Assembly (NCBI GenBank): GCA_016715105.1 | Contig: JADKBO010000059.1 | Coordinates: 248,001 to 312,000, forward strand | Reading direction: 5' to 3' | DNA from: Saprospiraceae bacterium | GTDB taxonomy: Bacteria; Bacteroidota; Bacteroidia; Chitinophagales; Saprospiraceae | DNA: 64,000 nucleotides | Shown: piece by piece, positions 1 through 8,559 of the stretch | Numbering within the stretch: position 1 is the stretch's first letter | Layout: each line of letters starts with the position of its first letter | Position numbers and translations under genes: made by a program | Notes under the pieces: model-generated | The model's input: only the letters and a program-made list of their open reading frames with translations | What the model was told of the DNA's origin: nothing | Databases searched by the model: none

Positions 1-59
1 TAAAATCATGTTGTTCTATTAATGAAGATGCAAATATAATGATCTTATAAACGAATGGA

Positions 60-580
60 GATTGTTTTAAGTTTATGTTCAATGGGATTTCAATGTCCTT
101 CGGACGCAATACCTGCGGCGCAATGTACCTACACAGTGTAGGTACGGAATAGACAATAGGCATTCAATAGGCATTCAATGGGAGTTCAATGGTTTTCAAT
201 TGGAGTTCAATAGGATTTCAATCTCAGAATAAATATCAGCGAAAATCCGCGAGATCTGCGGGACACTGCCTGTTTTTCAATTCCCTGCGGGGTAAAGTAC
301 CTACACAGTGCAGGGACACAAAGCTTGCAGTGCAATGTGCCTACACAGTGCAGGTACGCAATGACTCGTAGCTCGTAGCTCGTGGCTCGATGCCAAATTT
401 CCGCTACACAGTTCACGACAAATTCTAGTAACTCAAAAAAAACTGACAGCTGAAAACTGATAGCTGATGGCTGAGAATTCAATCTCAAAGGTTGACTTCG
501 ACAAGAAAACTCACAAATCAACACGCAACTCAGCATATTTACCGATATTTGCGGCAAAATTTGGCCAAAACCAAACATGG
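60..580. repeat. Intergenic quasi-periodic repeat cluster
   Basis: This stretch has no convincing gene. It holds repeated short phrases: variants of GGCATTCAATGGGAGTTCAA near 155-220; three copies of the dyad CCTACACAGTGTAGGTAC (about 127-145, 299-316 and 340-357); a run of AGCTCGTAGCTCGTGGCTCG near 365-390; and a run of AACTGATAGCTGATGGCTG near 440-475. The same phrases recur elsewhere in the window (about 5.0, 12.7, 25.4, 55.4 and 60.9 kb). The open frames that cross it are low-complexity by-products of the repeats. Confidence 0.75.
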
Positions 581-587
581 ACGATAA

Positions 588-1907
588 ATGAAAGCAAGAA
601 CGCTTAAAAAAGATAAGGTAAACGTCATCACCCTCGGATGTTCAAAAAATCTGGTGGATTCAGAAAATCTCATCACGCAGCTCAAGGCAAACGATTTTGA
701 TGTGACACACGAAAGTGAAAACCAAAATGCCAATGTCATTGTGGTCAATACATGTGGGTTTATTGATTTGGCCAAACAAGAATCTATAGATACTATTCTC
801 CAATACGCGCACGAAAAAAGAGAAGGTAATATTGACAAATTATACGTTACAGGATGTTTGTCTCAAAGATACAAAGACGATTTGGAGACAGAAATACCAG
901 AAGTTGATGCATTTTTTGGGACAATGGAGTTACCAGGTTTATTGGCCAAATTTGATATTGACTATAAACATGAACTCATTGGTGAACGAATCACTACCAC
1001 ACCTCAACATTTTGCTTACCTCAAAATTTCTGAAGGTTGTAACCGCACTTGTTCTTTTTGTGCCATTCCTTTGATGCGCGGTGGACATATCAGCAGATCC
1101 ATCGAAGATCTGGTGAAAGAAGCTGCCAATCTTTCCAGAATGGGCGTGAAAGAACTGATCCTCATTGCACAAGAGCTGACCTATTACGGGCTTGATTTGT
1201 ACAAAGAAAGGAAACTTGGCCAATTGTTGGAAGCCTTGTCTGAAGTGGATGGTATTGAATGGATCAGATTACACTATGCTTATCCAAGTAAATTTCCACT
1301 GGATGTTTTTGATTATATGGCCAAGTTGCCAAAGGTGTGTAAATATTTAGACATCCCATTGCAACACGCTTCTGACTCAGTTTTGGCTAGAATGAAGCGG
1401 CAGACAACCATGGCCGAACAAAGAGATTTGATCAAATATGCACGCGAAAAGGTTCCCAACATTGCAATCAGGACTACATTTTTGGTGGGATTTCCAGGAG
1501 AATCAAAAAGTGAGTTCAAAGAGTTGTGCGATTTTGTCGAGGAGATGAAATTCGAGCGGGTAGGGGTCTTCCAATATTCTCACGAAGAAGGAACTTCAGC
1601 ATATGAAGTTGCTGATGATGTAACACCTAAAACCAAAAAAGCTCGCGCTGCAAAGTTGATGGAAATCCAACAAGAGATTTCTTTTGAAAAAAACCTGGAG
1701 AAAGTTGGACAAACTTATAAGGTTTTGATTGACCGCAAAGAAGGAGAATATTTTGTGGGAAGGACAGAATATGACAGTCCAGAGGTGGACAATGAAGTAC
1801 TTATTCATGCAAAAAAGCATTTTGTCAGAATTGGTGATTTTGTAGCTGTCAAGGTGGAGAAGGCAGATGATTTCGATTTATATGGTGTTCCAGTGGAAGT
1901 AGGCTAA
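588..1907 (+). CDS. rimO: Ribosomal protein S12 methylthiotransferase RimO
   Basis: Radical-SAM methylthiotransferase of 439 residues that adds a methylthio group to the conserved aspartate of ribosomal protein S12 in the cytoplasm. The N-terminal UPF0004 domain supplies the cysteines of the auxiliary cluster (C18, C56, C90). The radical-SAM core has CNRTCSFC (C151, C155, C158), followed by a C-terminal TRAM-like region. The phrases CAIPLMRG, GVKELILIAQ and WIRLHYAYPS are characteristic of RimO rather than MiaB. Length is normal for the family. It stands alone after a repeat-rich leader, and the ATG gives a full N-terminal domain. I see no damage and regard the assignment as secure. Confidence 0.96.
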   Translation: MKARTLKKDKVNVITLGCSKNLVDSENLITQLKANDFDVTHESENQNANVIVVNTCGFIDLAKQESIDTILQYAHEKREGNIDKLYVTGCLSQRYKDDLETEIPEVDAFFGTMELPGLLAKFDIDYKHELIGERITTTPQHFAYLKISEGCNRTCSFCAIPLMRGGHISRSIEDLVKEAANLSRMGVKELILIAQELTYYGLDLYKERKLGQLLEALSEVDGIEWIRLHYAYPSKFPLDVFDYMAKLPKVCKYLDIPLQHASDSVLARMKRQTTMAEQRDLIKYAREKVPNIAIRTTFLVGFPGESKSEFKELCDFVEEMKFERVGVFQYSHEEGTSAYEVADDVTPKTKKARAAKLMEIQQEISFEKNLEKVGQTYKVLIDRKEGEYFVGRTEYDSPEVDNEVLIHAKKHFVRIGDFVAVKVEKADDFDLYGVPVEVG

Positions 1908-2038
1908 AGGCAACTACATTGAAATGCCTATTCCATAGATTTGCTCGATTTCCTTTTATTTTTTAATTTTTTGAAATAGTGGAATCAGATTGCATTGAGT
2001 AGTGTATTTTGATTCTTAAAATCATTCAAATCAGCAAT

Positions 2039-2785
2039 ATGAAATATATGACCATTGTTTTTTTTACGTTGAGCATCATCTCAGGTAGTTTTGCTCAGCA
2101 GTCAAAATCTGAAGAAGTTTTTGAAATGCGGGTATATTTTGCAGCTCCAGGAAAGCTAAACTCTTTGATCAAAAGATTCCAAGATCATACCACGGCACTT
2201 TTTGAGAAACAAGGAATAGTCAATGTAGGGTATTGGGTTCCGATAAACAATACAGAAAACAAACTTATTTACATTTTAAAATATCCCAATTTACAAGCCA
2301 AAACTGATATGTGGAAGGCGTTTTTGGCCGATCCAGAATGGAATGCTGTCAGAGCAGCCTCTGAAGCCAACGGAAAATTGATAGATAAAATTGAATCTAC
2401 AACGCTGACTGCTGCTTCATTTTTTCCTTATATTGGTGAAACAGAAAAAAACAGAGGGGTATTTGAATTAAGAATTTATGATCCTGAAGTTGGTAAACTC
2501 GGAGATTTATGCAAACGTTTTGAAGACCACACGGTTGCTCTTTTCAATAAACATGGCATGGAAAACGTCGCATATTGGATTGCTAAAGATGCAGATGGCA
2601 AGGATGCAAAACTCATTTATATCTTAGGACATAAAAGCGAAGAAGCTGGCAAAGCATCTTTCGATACCTTTAGAACAGATGAGGCATGGATCAAAGCCAG
2701 GACAGCATCTGAAGCGAATGGAAGACTTGCCACCAGTGTAAGCAGTACATATATGAAGGCACTTCCGTTTTCAAAAACCAATTAA
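2039..2785 (+). CDS. Secreted NIPSNAP-family protein with two tandem domains
   Basis: The protein has a signal peptide (MKYMTIVFFTLSIISGSFAQ), so it is probably exported to the periplasm. The ATG at 2039 was chosen over a TTG 30 bases upstream because it starts the signal peptide directly. Two homologous NIPSNAP-like ferredoxin-fold domains follow: one begins VFEMRVYFAAPGKLNSL, the other VFELRIYDPEVGKLGDL. Each contains a matching DHTxALFxKxGxxNVxYW segment. NIPSNAP domains are dimeric alpha-beta barrels with poorly defined function, so the role here is unknown. It is monocistronic, about 130 bases after rimO. The family call is confident; the function is not. Confidence 0.88.
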   Translation: MKYMTIVFFTLSIISGSFAQQSKSEEVFEMRVYFAAPGKLNSLIKRFQDHTTALFEKQGIVNVGYWVPINNTENKLIYILKYPNLQAKTDMWKAFLADPEWNAVRAASEANGKLIDKIESTTLTAASFFPYIGETEKNRGVFELRIYDPEVGKLGDLCKRFEDHTVALFNKHGMENVAYWIAKDADGKDAKLIYILGHKSEEAGKASFDTFRTDEAWIKARTASEANGRLATSVSSTYMKALPFSKTN

Positions 2786-2920
2786 CTAATTTGGAGTTTT
2801 AGGAAAAACTAGTCCACTGCTCGTTTTTCGTGAATAGTTATAAGTTTTTGAGCGAAAGCTTGAATCCTACTCTTGTATAGATTACCTTTGTTTAAAATTA
2901 GTCTAAATAAGATTAGAGAC

Positions 2921-3148
2921 ATGATTCAAACTTATAACCAAGAGTTCTCATCTCCTTTTGCTATTAATGGTTCATTTCCAAGTATAAAAAAGCAAGCTGT
3001 ATTTATTAGCACAAGTTATTTTCCACTTACTGTTTTGAATGCTTATGTTGAAATGGAGAATAATCAGCTATCTTATTCACTCAAGAAAAAGTGCTGTAAA
3101 AAGTACAAAACGGACAAAAGATGCAGCAGTTGTCCAAAAAAGAAATAA
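2921..3148 (+). CDS. Small basic protein with C-terminal CC-x8-C-x2-C motif
   Basis: A 75-residue protein if read from the ATG at 2921; an upstream TTG at 2873 would add 16 residues. The first two thirds resemble no family I know. The last 20 residues are strongly basic and hold CCKKYKTDKRCSSCP, a four-cysteine arrangement. It resembles the C-terminal iron-sulfur ligand motif of FhuF-type ferric reductases (CC-x10-C-x2-C), although the spacing differs by two. It faces the ferritin gene tail to tail with only 15 bases between them, which fits an iron-related role but does not prove one. Metal or cluster binding is inference. Confidence 0.6.
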   Translation: MIQTYNQEFSSPFAINGSFPSIKKQAVFISTSYFPLTVLNAYVEMENNQLSYSLKKKCCKKYKTDKRCSSCPKKK

Positions 3149-3163
3149 TTAGATATTCCTTTA

Positions 3164-3676
3164 TTACTTGCCCTCTGCTGTTGTTACATTGACCATCAAA
3201 ATGTCCTTGTCAAATAAATAAAGGCCGCTTTTATCTTCACCAATCAATTCCAGTTTGTCGTTTAGTGTTCTGGCAAGTGACTCTTCTTCAATTTGTTCTG
3301 AAACATACCATTGCATGAAATTGTAAGTAGCGTAATCTTTTTCAGCCAAGGATATATCAACCACTTTGTTGATACTTTCACTTACATATTCTTCATGTTT
3401 GAGGAGTTCCTTAAATGCATGTTTGATACTAGGAAAAGTCGGTTGTGGCTGTTCTAGCGCTGGAATCATTGCAAAACCACCGCGCTCATTGATAAATTTG
3501 ATCAACTTGAGCATATGCATTCTTTCTTCGTCGCTGTGACGGTAGAAGAATGAGGTGATATTGTCAATACCTGGTTGAATTTCAGCCCAAGAAGCCATAG
3601 CCAAATACACTTGTGAAGACTGTGCTTCTATTTTTACTTGCTCGTTCAGAGCATCTTGAATTACCTTTTTTAACAT
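3164..3676 (-). CDS. ftnA: Non-haem ferritin
   Basis: A 170-residue ferritin subunit that would assemble into a 24-mer shell, oxidise Fe(II) and store iron in the cytoplasm. It aligns along its whole length with bacterial FtnA. E17, E51 and H54 (in DEERMHML) match the ferroxidase ligands, and YNFMQWYVSEQIEEE carries the second set of glutamate and glutamine ligands. The C-terminal GLYLFDKDI is also typical. It is monocistronic and is followed on the opposite strand by a small Cys-rich gene. A very AT-rich leader precedes the start; I did not find a clear Fur-type site. Confidence 0.95.
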   Translation of the reverse strand: MLKKVIQDALNEQVKIEAQSSQVYLAMASWAEIQPGIDNITSFFYRHSDEERMHMLKLIKFINERGGFAMIPALEQPQPTFPSIKHAFKELLKHEEYVSESINKVVDISLAEKDYATYNFMQWYVSEQIEEESLARTLNDKLELIGEDKSGLYLFDKDILMVNVTTAEGK

Positions 3677-3732
3677 ATCTAAACCTTAAATTTTTGCTTA
3701 AAATTTGAATTCAATATATGAATTTTTCAATT

Positions 3733-4803
3733 TTAAAATTCAAATAAATATTCAGATTTTTCTTTTTCCTTCTGCTTTTTGGAAGATTTTTTAGGTTCAA
3801 TTTTACCTGGCATTACAGATCTGGCTTTATTGCCTGGCTTTAAGTAAATGATGTCTCCATCACTAACTTGATCGTTTCGTTTCATTTTATTGATGGATCT
3901 CAAGGTAGCAGCCCTCATTCCATAAGTTTGTGAAATGTCTTCAATGGTTTCACCACTTTTTACCAAGTGTGCTTCCTCTTCCCCTTCATAATCTCTGTGC
4001 TTTTTTTCCAAATAAATGATGGAATTCATAGGTACCGTTTCTTGTGGAATGGTGATGGTTTCATTGATGGCAAGCAAATTTCTCACTGGAATATTGACAC
4101 TCTTAGCAATGTCTATCAAGTTATCTTTTCCATTTGCATAGACGAAAGCGAGATCATATTTTTTCAATATTTTATTATAAACCAGTGCTTTATCTGCTTT
4201 ATTTGACTGCTTTGCCACTTCATTTTTGCTCAAAATCTGACTATTCTCTCTAGCTGCTATAGATAATTCCTGATCAAAAGCCGACAAGTTGAATTTTTCA
4301 ATTGCTTGAATCAATTTTTTGGGATAGTTTGGATCTGTAGCATAACCAGCTGTTTTCAAACCATAAGCCCACGAAGTATAATCTGTTGAAGAATAATTGA
4401 ATAGAAAACCATATCTACCTTTTTTATTTGGGTCTGTAAGGAAATCTGTATGGCTTACATAAGATTCACTTGCATCTTTATATACTCTGAAACAACTTTC
4501 AATATTTTTTCCATCTGTATCAAAATCGTCGTCAACTTTAAAATAGGTTGGCCCTTGCCAATTACCACCGCATTTTATTCCAAAGTGGTTATTGGCTTCT
4601 TTTGCAAGATTACTTTCACCCCAGCTAGATTCGAGCATACCTTGAGCCAATTTGATGCTGGCAGGAATACCGGATTTTTTCATTTCTAAAACAGCTATTT
4701 CCTTGTATTTCTCTATGTAAGAGTAAGCTTTTTCGCTTGAAGCGTAACTCACATTCAAAATGGAAACAGTCAACAAGAAAAGTATAGTCATTTTGATGTT
4801 CAT
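3733..4803 (-). CDS. Secreted glucosaminidase with LysM domains
   Basis: Peptidoglycan hydrolase of about 356 residues. The start was moved to the ATG at 4803 because the protein then begins with a clean signal peptide (MNIKMTILFLLTVSILNVSYA); a longer frame adds 34 unlikely residues. The N-terminal half is a FlgJ/mannosyl-glycoprotein endo-beta-N-acetylglucosaminidase domain, with GIPASIKLAQGMLESSWGES (catalytic Glu within ESSWG) and NNHFGIKC. The C-terminal half has LysM-type repeats (for example HLVKSGETIEDISQTYGM) and ends in a lysine-rich tail. It probably acts on cell-wall glycan in the periplasm during growth or division. Related Bacteroidota proteins have the same layout. Confidence 0.92.
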   Translation of the reverse strand: MNIKMTILFLLTVSILNVSYASSEKAYSYIEKYKEIAVLEMKKSGIPASIKLAQGMLESSWGESNLAKEANNHFGIKCGGNWQGPTYFKVDDDFDTDGKNIESCFRVYKDASESYVSHTDFLTDPNKKGRYGFLFNYSSTDYTSWAYGLKTAGYATDPNYPKKLIQAIEKFNLSAFDQELSIAARENSQILSKNEVAKQSNKADKALVYNKILKKYDLAFVYANGKDNLIDIAKSVNIPVRNLLAINETITIPQETVPMNSIIYLEKKHRDYEGEEEAHLVKSGETIEDISQTYGMRAATLRSINKMKRNDQVSDGDIIYLKPGNKARSVMPGKIEPKKSSKKQKEKEKSEYLFEF

Positions 4804-4914
4804 GTAAAATCGATTTAGTTTAAAACGGAAAAATTGCTTTTGAAGTACAATCTGATATATTATACATTTCTTTAATATATCAAATACTGTGCCGCTTTGC
4901 CACATGTTACCTTA

Positions 4915-5115
4915 TTATCACCTTTTTTGCTGAATTGCTAAATTGCGAAATTGCGGAATTGCGAAATTGCTTAATTGCTACTAACAATCAATAAACGCAT
5001 AAACAAATAAACATATAAACAAAAAACACAGGCAGCTCGTGGCTCGATGCTCGCAGCAAAAAACTGATCACTGATCACTGAAAACTGACAGCTCAAAACC
5101 CACAGTTCATTGCCC
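4915..5115. repeat. Composite quasi-periodic repeat cluster
   Basis: Four word families follow one another without a gene: AATTGCGAAATTGCGGAATT-type repeats (about 4927-4979), ATAAAC repeats (about 4988-5028), GCTCG repeats (about 5035-5055), then ACTGATCACTGATCACTG-type repeats (about 5062-5095). Much the same succession, reverse-complemented and incomplete, occurs at 60.9-61.1 kb. Confidence 0.8.
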
Positions 5116-5206
5116 GATATATTTTTCTTCCAAATCATTATCTTTTCTAGTGACCACGATTTATATTGTGCGTCTAATTATTTTTGTAATAAATTAAAGT
5201 AAAAAA

Positions 5207-5830
5207 ATGAATACGTTATTTGAATTATTAAAGGCTGAGGGTGGTGATGTTTTAGTGGATCAATTGAGCAAACAACTAGGCGCAGAGCCAGAGCAAACAG
5301 AAACTGCTGTGCAATCAGCATTTTCAGCAATGCTTTCTGGTTTGTCAAAAAATATAGTTTCAGGAGAAGGAGCAAGCTCTTTTCTGGGTGCTTTGGATCG
5401 TGATCACGACGGAAGTGTACTCAATGATTTGATGGGTTACCTAGGTGGAAATATGACACAGGCTCAAGTAGCGCCAAGTGCATTGAACGGTGCTGGTATT
5501 TTAGGTCACATCTTAGGTGGTAATCAAAATTCTGTGGTTGACGCTATTGCTAAAATAAGCGGTTTGGATCAGTCAAAAACTGGTAAATTGTTGGTGACTC
5601 TAGCTCCAGTGGTCATGGGGTTATTGGGTAAAATGAAAAAGACAAATAACGTAAGTGACAATACTTTACTAGACCTAGTATTTAAAAGTGGTCAACCTCA
5701 AGAAGAAAAACCTCACGGTGGTTTGATGGGTGTTTTTGGAGGTTTACTAGACAGAGATGGTGATGGTAGCTACATGGATGACATTCTTTCTATGGGAACA
5801 AAATCACTATTAGGTGGCTTGTTTAAATAA
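5207..5830 (+). CDS. DUF937 family protein with two DxDxDG loops
   Basis: A 207-residue protein of the DUF937 family, rich in Gly, Leu and Ser, with no signal peptide. The usual DUF937 pattern is visible (GLSKNI, VVDAIAKISGLDQSKTGKLL, LAPVVMGLLGK). Two acidic loops, DRDHDGS at residues 64-70 and DRDGDGS at 182-188, look like EF-hand or dockerin calcium loops; calcium binding is inference. The cellular role of the family is not established. A Bacteroidota-type -7 box, TATTTTTG at 5179-5186, lies 20 bases before the start. A strong hairpin follows the stop. Confidence 0.85.
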   Translation: MNTLFELLKAEGGDVLVDQLSKQLGAEPEQTETAVQSAFSAMLSGLSKNIVSGEGASSFLGALDRDHDGSVLNDLMGYLGGNMTQAQVAPSALNGAGILGHILGGNQNSVVDAIAKISGLDQSKTGKLLVTLAPVVMGLLGKMKKTNNVSDNTLLDLVFKSGQPQEEKPHGGLMGVFGGLLDRDGDGSYMDDILSMGTKSLLGGLFK

Positions 5831-5873
5831 CGCAAAAGTGACTATGGTTTAGTAAGATTGACCAGGTTATGAA

Positions 5874-5920
5874 TAAAAAAAAGCGGCTGAGTTCCAAGGA
5901 ATTCAGCCGCTTTTTTATTT
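5874..5920. terminator. Bidirectional rho-independent terminator
   Basis: AAGCGGCTGA (5881-5890) pairs perfectly with TCAGCCGCTT (5903-5912). An A-run lies on the left and a T-run on the right, so it can serve both the DUF937 gene and the convergent DHS-like gene. Confidence 0.93.
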
Positions 5921-5933
5921 ATGGAAGAGTTGA

Positions 5934-6896
5934 TTACCAACCCATTATATAAGCAAAAATCAAAGGTGCAACAATGGTAGCATCACTTTCAACAATAAAC
6001 TTTGGAGTATGAATATCCAATTTACCCCAAGTGATTTTTTCATTAGGCACCGCTCCTGAATACGAACCATAACTGGTTGTACTATCAGAAATCTGACAGA
6101 AATAACTCCAGAAAGGAATGTCATGCATTTCTATATCTTGATAAAGCATCGGCACCACACATATTGGGAAATCCCCTGCGATACCGCCACCTATCTGAAA
6201 GAATCCAACACCTTTTCCTTCGCTATTGGCAATGTACCAGTCAGCCAGCCACATCATGTACTCAATACCACTTTTCATGGTTGATGCTTTCAGTTGCTTT
6301 TTGATGCAGTAAGAAGCAAAGATGTTGCCCATGGTACTGTCTTCCCATCCTGGAACAATGATTGGAATATTTTTTTGAGCAGCTGCCAACATCCAACTAT
6401 TTTTTGGATCAATTTCATAGTATTGCTCAAGCACACCACTCAACAACATTTGATACATGAATTCATGCGGGAAATATCGTTCACCTTTGCTTTCAGCACC
6501 GCTCCAAATGTCCCACAAGTGTTTTTGTAATCTTCTGAAAGCTTCTTCTTCAGGAATACAAGTATCAGTCACTCTATTGTAGTGATTTTCCAACAAGTCC
6601 CACTCATCTTGAGGACTTAAGTCCCGGTAATTTGGCACTCTTTTGTAATGGCTATGAGCCACCAAATTCATGATATCTTCTTCTAAATTCGCTCCAGTGC
6701 AAGAGATGATTTGGACTTTGTCTTGACGAATCATTTCTGCCAAAGACTTACCCAATTCTGCAGTACTCATAGCACCAGCAAGCGTGATCATCATTTTACC
6801 ACCTGCGTCCATGTGTGCAATATAACCCTCAGCTGCGTCTACGAGAGCAGCTGCATTAAAATGTTTATAGTGCTCTTTTATAAAATCTTTAATCAT
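5934..6896 (-). CDS. Deoxyhypusine-synthase-like enzyme (polyamine metabolism)
   Basis: A 320-residue member of the deoxyhypusine synthase fold. The lysine that forms the enzyme-imine intermediate in DHS is kept (K292 in ITWGK), as are IIVPGWEDSTMGN and FFQIGGGIAGDF, which match the NAD-binding and active-site segments. Bacteria have no eIF5A, so it should not make hypusine; bacterial members are believed to transfer an aminobutyl group to small amines, for example in homospermidine formation. It lies 24 bases downstream of speA on the same strand, which supports a role in a polyamine pathway that starts from agmatine. The exact substrate is inference. It shares a terminator with the DUF937 gene. 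Confidence 0.88.
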   Translation of the reverse strand: MIKDFIKEHYKHFNAAALVDAAEGYIAHMDAGGKMMITLAGAMSTAELGKSLAEMIRQDKVQIISCTGANLEEDIMNLVAHSHYKRVPNYRDLSPQDEWDLLENHYNRVTDTCIPEEEAFRRLQKHLWDIWSGAESKGERYFPHEFMYQMLLSGVLEQYYEIDPKNSWMLAAAQKNIPIIVPGWEDSTMGNIFASYCIKKQLKASTMKSGIEYMMWLADWYIANSEGKGVGFFQIGGGIAGDFPICVVPMLYQDIEMHDIPFWSYFCQISDSTTSYGSYSGAVPNEKITWGKLDIHTPKFIVESDATIVAPLIFAYIMGW

Positions 6897-6920
6897 AGTT
6901 TTTAATATTTAATATATACG

Positions 6921-8321
6921 CTATTCATAACCAAGTATATGGAGCATTTCATGAACAGTTTGCTCTTCACGATAAACCCGATCTACGTAGTTTCCTTTAT
7001 CATCCATATCAATGATGATGTGTTTGGGTGATGGTATCAAACAATGTTTGATACCTCCATAACCACTGATTGCTTCTTGATAGGCTCCGGTATGGAAAAA
7101 TCCTAAATAAAGTGGTTCCTTATCTTCTTCAGGATAACTGGGCAGAAAAATCTGTTGGTTCATATCCTCAGAGTTGTAATAATCTGAGTGATCACAACTG
7201 ATGCCTCCAATATTTGCTTGTATATACTCATTGTTCCATTTATTGACTGGAAGCAATATGAAACGTTCGAAAATTGACCATGCATCAGGAATGGTATTCA
7301 TCAAACTATTGTCAATGAGGTACCATTTTTCTGCATCGTTTTGTTGTTTTTGTTCCAACACGCTGAAAATGATGGCACCACTTTCACCCACAGTATACTT
7401 TCCAAACTCAGTAAAGATATTTGGTTCTTCTATGCCTTCATCCTCACAAACTGACTTGATGGTATTGACCAATTCGTTGATCATGTACTTGTAGTCGTAT
7501 TCAAAACCTAAGTTGTTTCTGATGGGAAGTCCACCTCCTAAGTTTATTGAATCAAGCGTAGGACATATTTTTTTGAGATCGGCAAATATTTTCAAAGCCT
7601 TTCTGAATTCACCCCAGTAGTATAAAGTGTCCTTGATTCCAGAATCTACAAAGAAATGCAACATTTTGAGGTTGACTCTTTTCTTACGACCCAAACTTTT
7701 CTTATAGTATTCAATGATTTCAGAACTTCTGATGCCCAATCTTGAAGTGTAATAGGCAGATTGTGGTTCTTCGTTGATGGCCATTCTGATTCCAACAGTA
7801 ATTTCCTTATCTGTCTTTTTGAGTAAACGGTCAACTTCCAATTTGCTATCCAAAACAGGAATGACGTGTTCAAAACCATCATTCATCAGACCTACAATTT
7901 TAGTGATGTAGTCATCTGTTTTATGTCCATTATGAATCAGGTAGGTTTTTTTACCAATCCTTCCTTTTTCATGAAGTTTGTGGATCAAATCAATGTCAAA
8001 ACTGGAAGATGTTTCCAAGTGTACATTGTGATTTAATGCCTCGTTGATCACATGTGAAAAGTGACAACATTTTGTACAGTAACAGTAGTAATACTCTCCG
8101 CGATAATTATTGGCCTTCATCGCTCTGTGAAAGAGGTTTTTGGCTTTTTTTATCTGATCACCAATCCTTGGTAAATAGGTCAACCTAAAAGGCGTTCCAT
8201 ATTTATCGATTAGATATTTAAGTGATACGTTGTGAAAAGTAAGGTAACCATTTCTGATGTCAAACCCTTCTTGTGGAAAGAAGTAAGTTTGGTTGATAAG
8301 CTGAAAATAAGTATTCTTCAT
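6921..8321 (-). CDS. speA: Biosynthetic arginine decarboxylase (short Bacteroidota form)
   Basis: PLP-dependent fold-III decarboxylase of 466 residues converting arginine to agmatine, the first step of polyamine synthesis. The PLP lysine is probably in YCYCTKCCHFSHV. The glycine-rich loop LGGGLPI and the phosphate-binding HTGAYQEAISGYGGIKHC are present. It resembles the compact arginine decarboxylases of Bacteroidota rather than the long enterobacterial SpeA. It is the first gene of a two-gene operon with the DHS-like gene. The 238 bases upstream, shared with the end of tonB, hold a near-consensus box (TACTTTGC on the minus strand) but no other recognisable feature. Confidence 0.9.
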   Translation of the reverse strand: MKNTYFQLINQTYFFPQEGFDIRNGYLTFHNVSLKYLIDKYGTPFRLTYLPRIGDQIKKAKNLFHRAMKANNYRGEYYYCYCTKCCHFSHVINEALNHNVHLETSSSFDIDLIHKLHEKGRIGKKTYLIHNGHKTDDYITKIVGLMNDGFEHVIPVLDSKLEVDRLLKKTDKEITVGIRMAINEEPQSAYYTSRLGIRSSEIIEYYKKSLGRKKRVNLKMLHFFVDSGIKDTLYYWGEFRKALKIFADLKKICPTLDSINLGGGLPIRNNLGFEYDYKYMINELVNTIKSVCEDEGIEEPNIFTEFGKYTVGESGAIIFSVLEQKQQNDAEKWYLIDNSLMNTIPDAWSIFERFILLPVNKWNNEYIQANIGGISCDHSDYYNSEDMNQQIFLPSYPEEDKEPLYLGFFHTGAYQEAISGYGGIKHCLIPSPKHIIIDMDDKGNYVDRVYREEQTVHEMLHILGYE

Positions 8322-8559
8322 TTACCGCAGGTATAGCATTTTTGAAAGTTCAATTAAAATGGTGTGCAAAGTAAAATAAAAAAACCATCTATAGGTCATG
8401 AATGGTATAAGATTTAACGTTTTGTTGTTCTAGTGGCAGTGTGACATTTTATTTTATTTGGCTATGGCGCACTTTTTATGGTAAAAATTCTTTCCCCATG
8501 CCTTAGGAACTTTAAATAAATCAGGAAATGCTATTGAAACTTTCCTTATAATACTGGGC

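Noticed and set aside
5934..6896. True deoxyhypusine synthase acting on eIF5A
   Set aside because: The genome is bacterial and eIF5A is archaeal or eukaryotic; the neighbour speA points to small polyamines.
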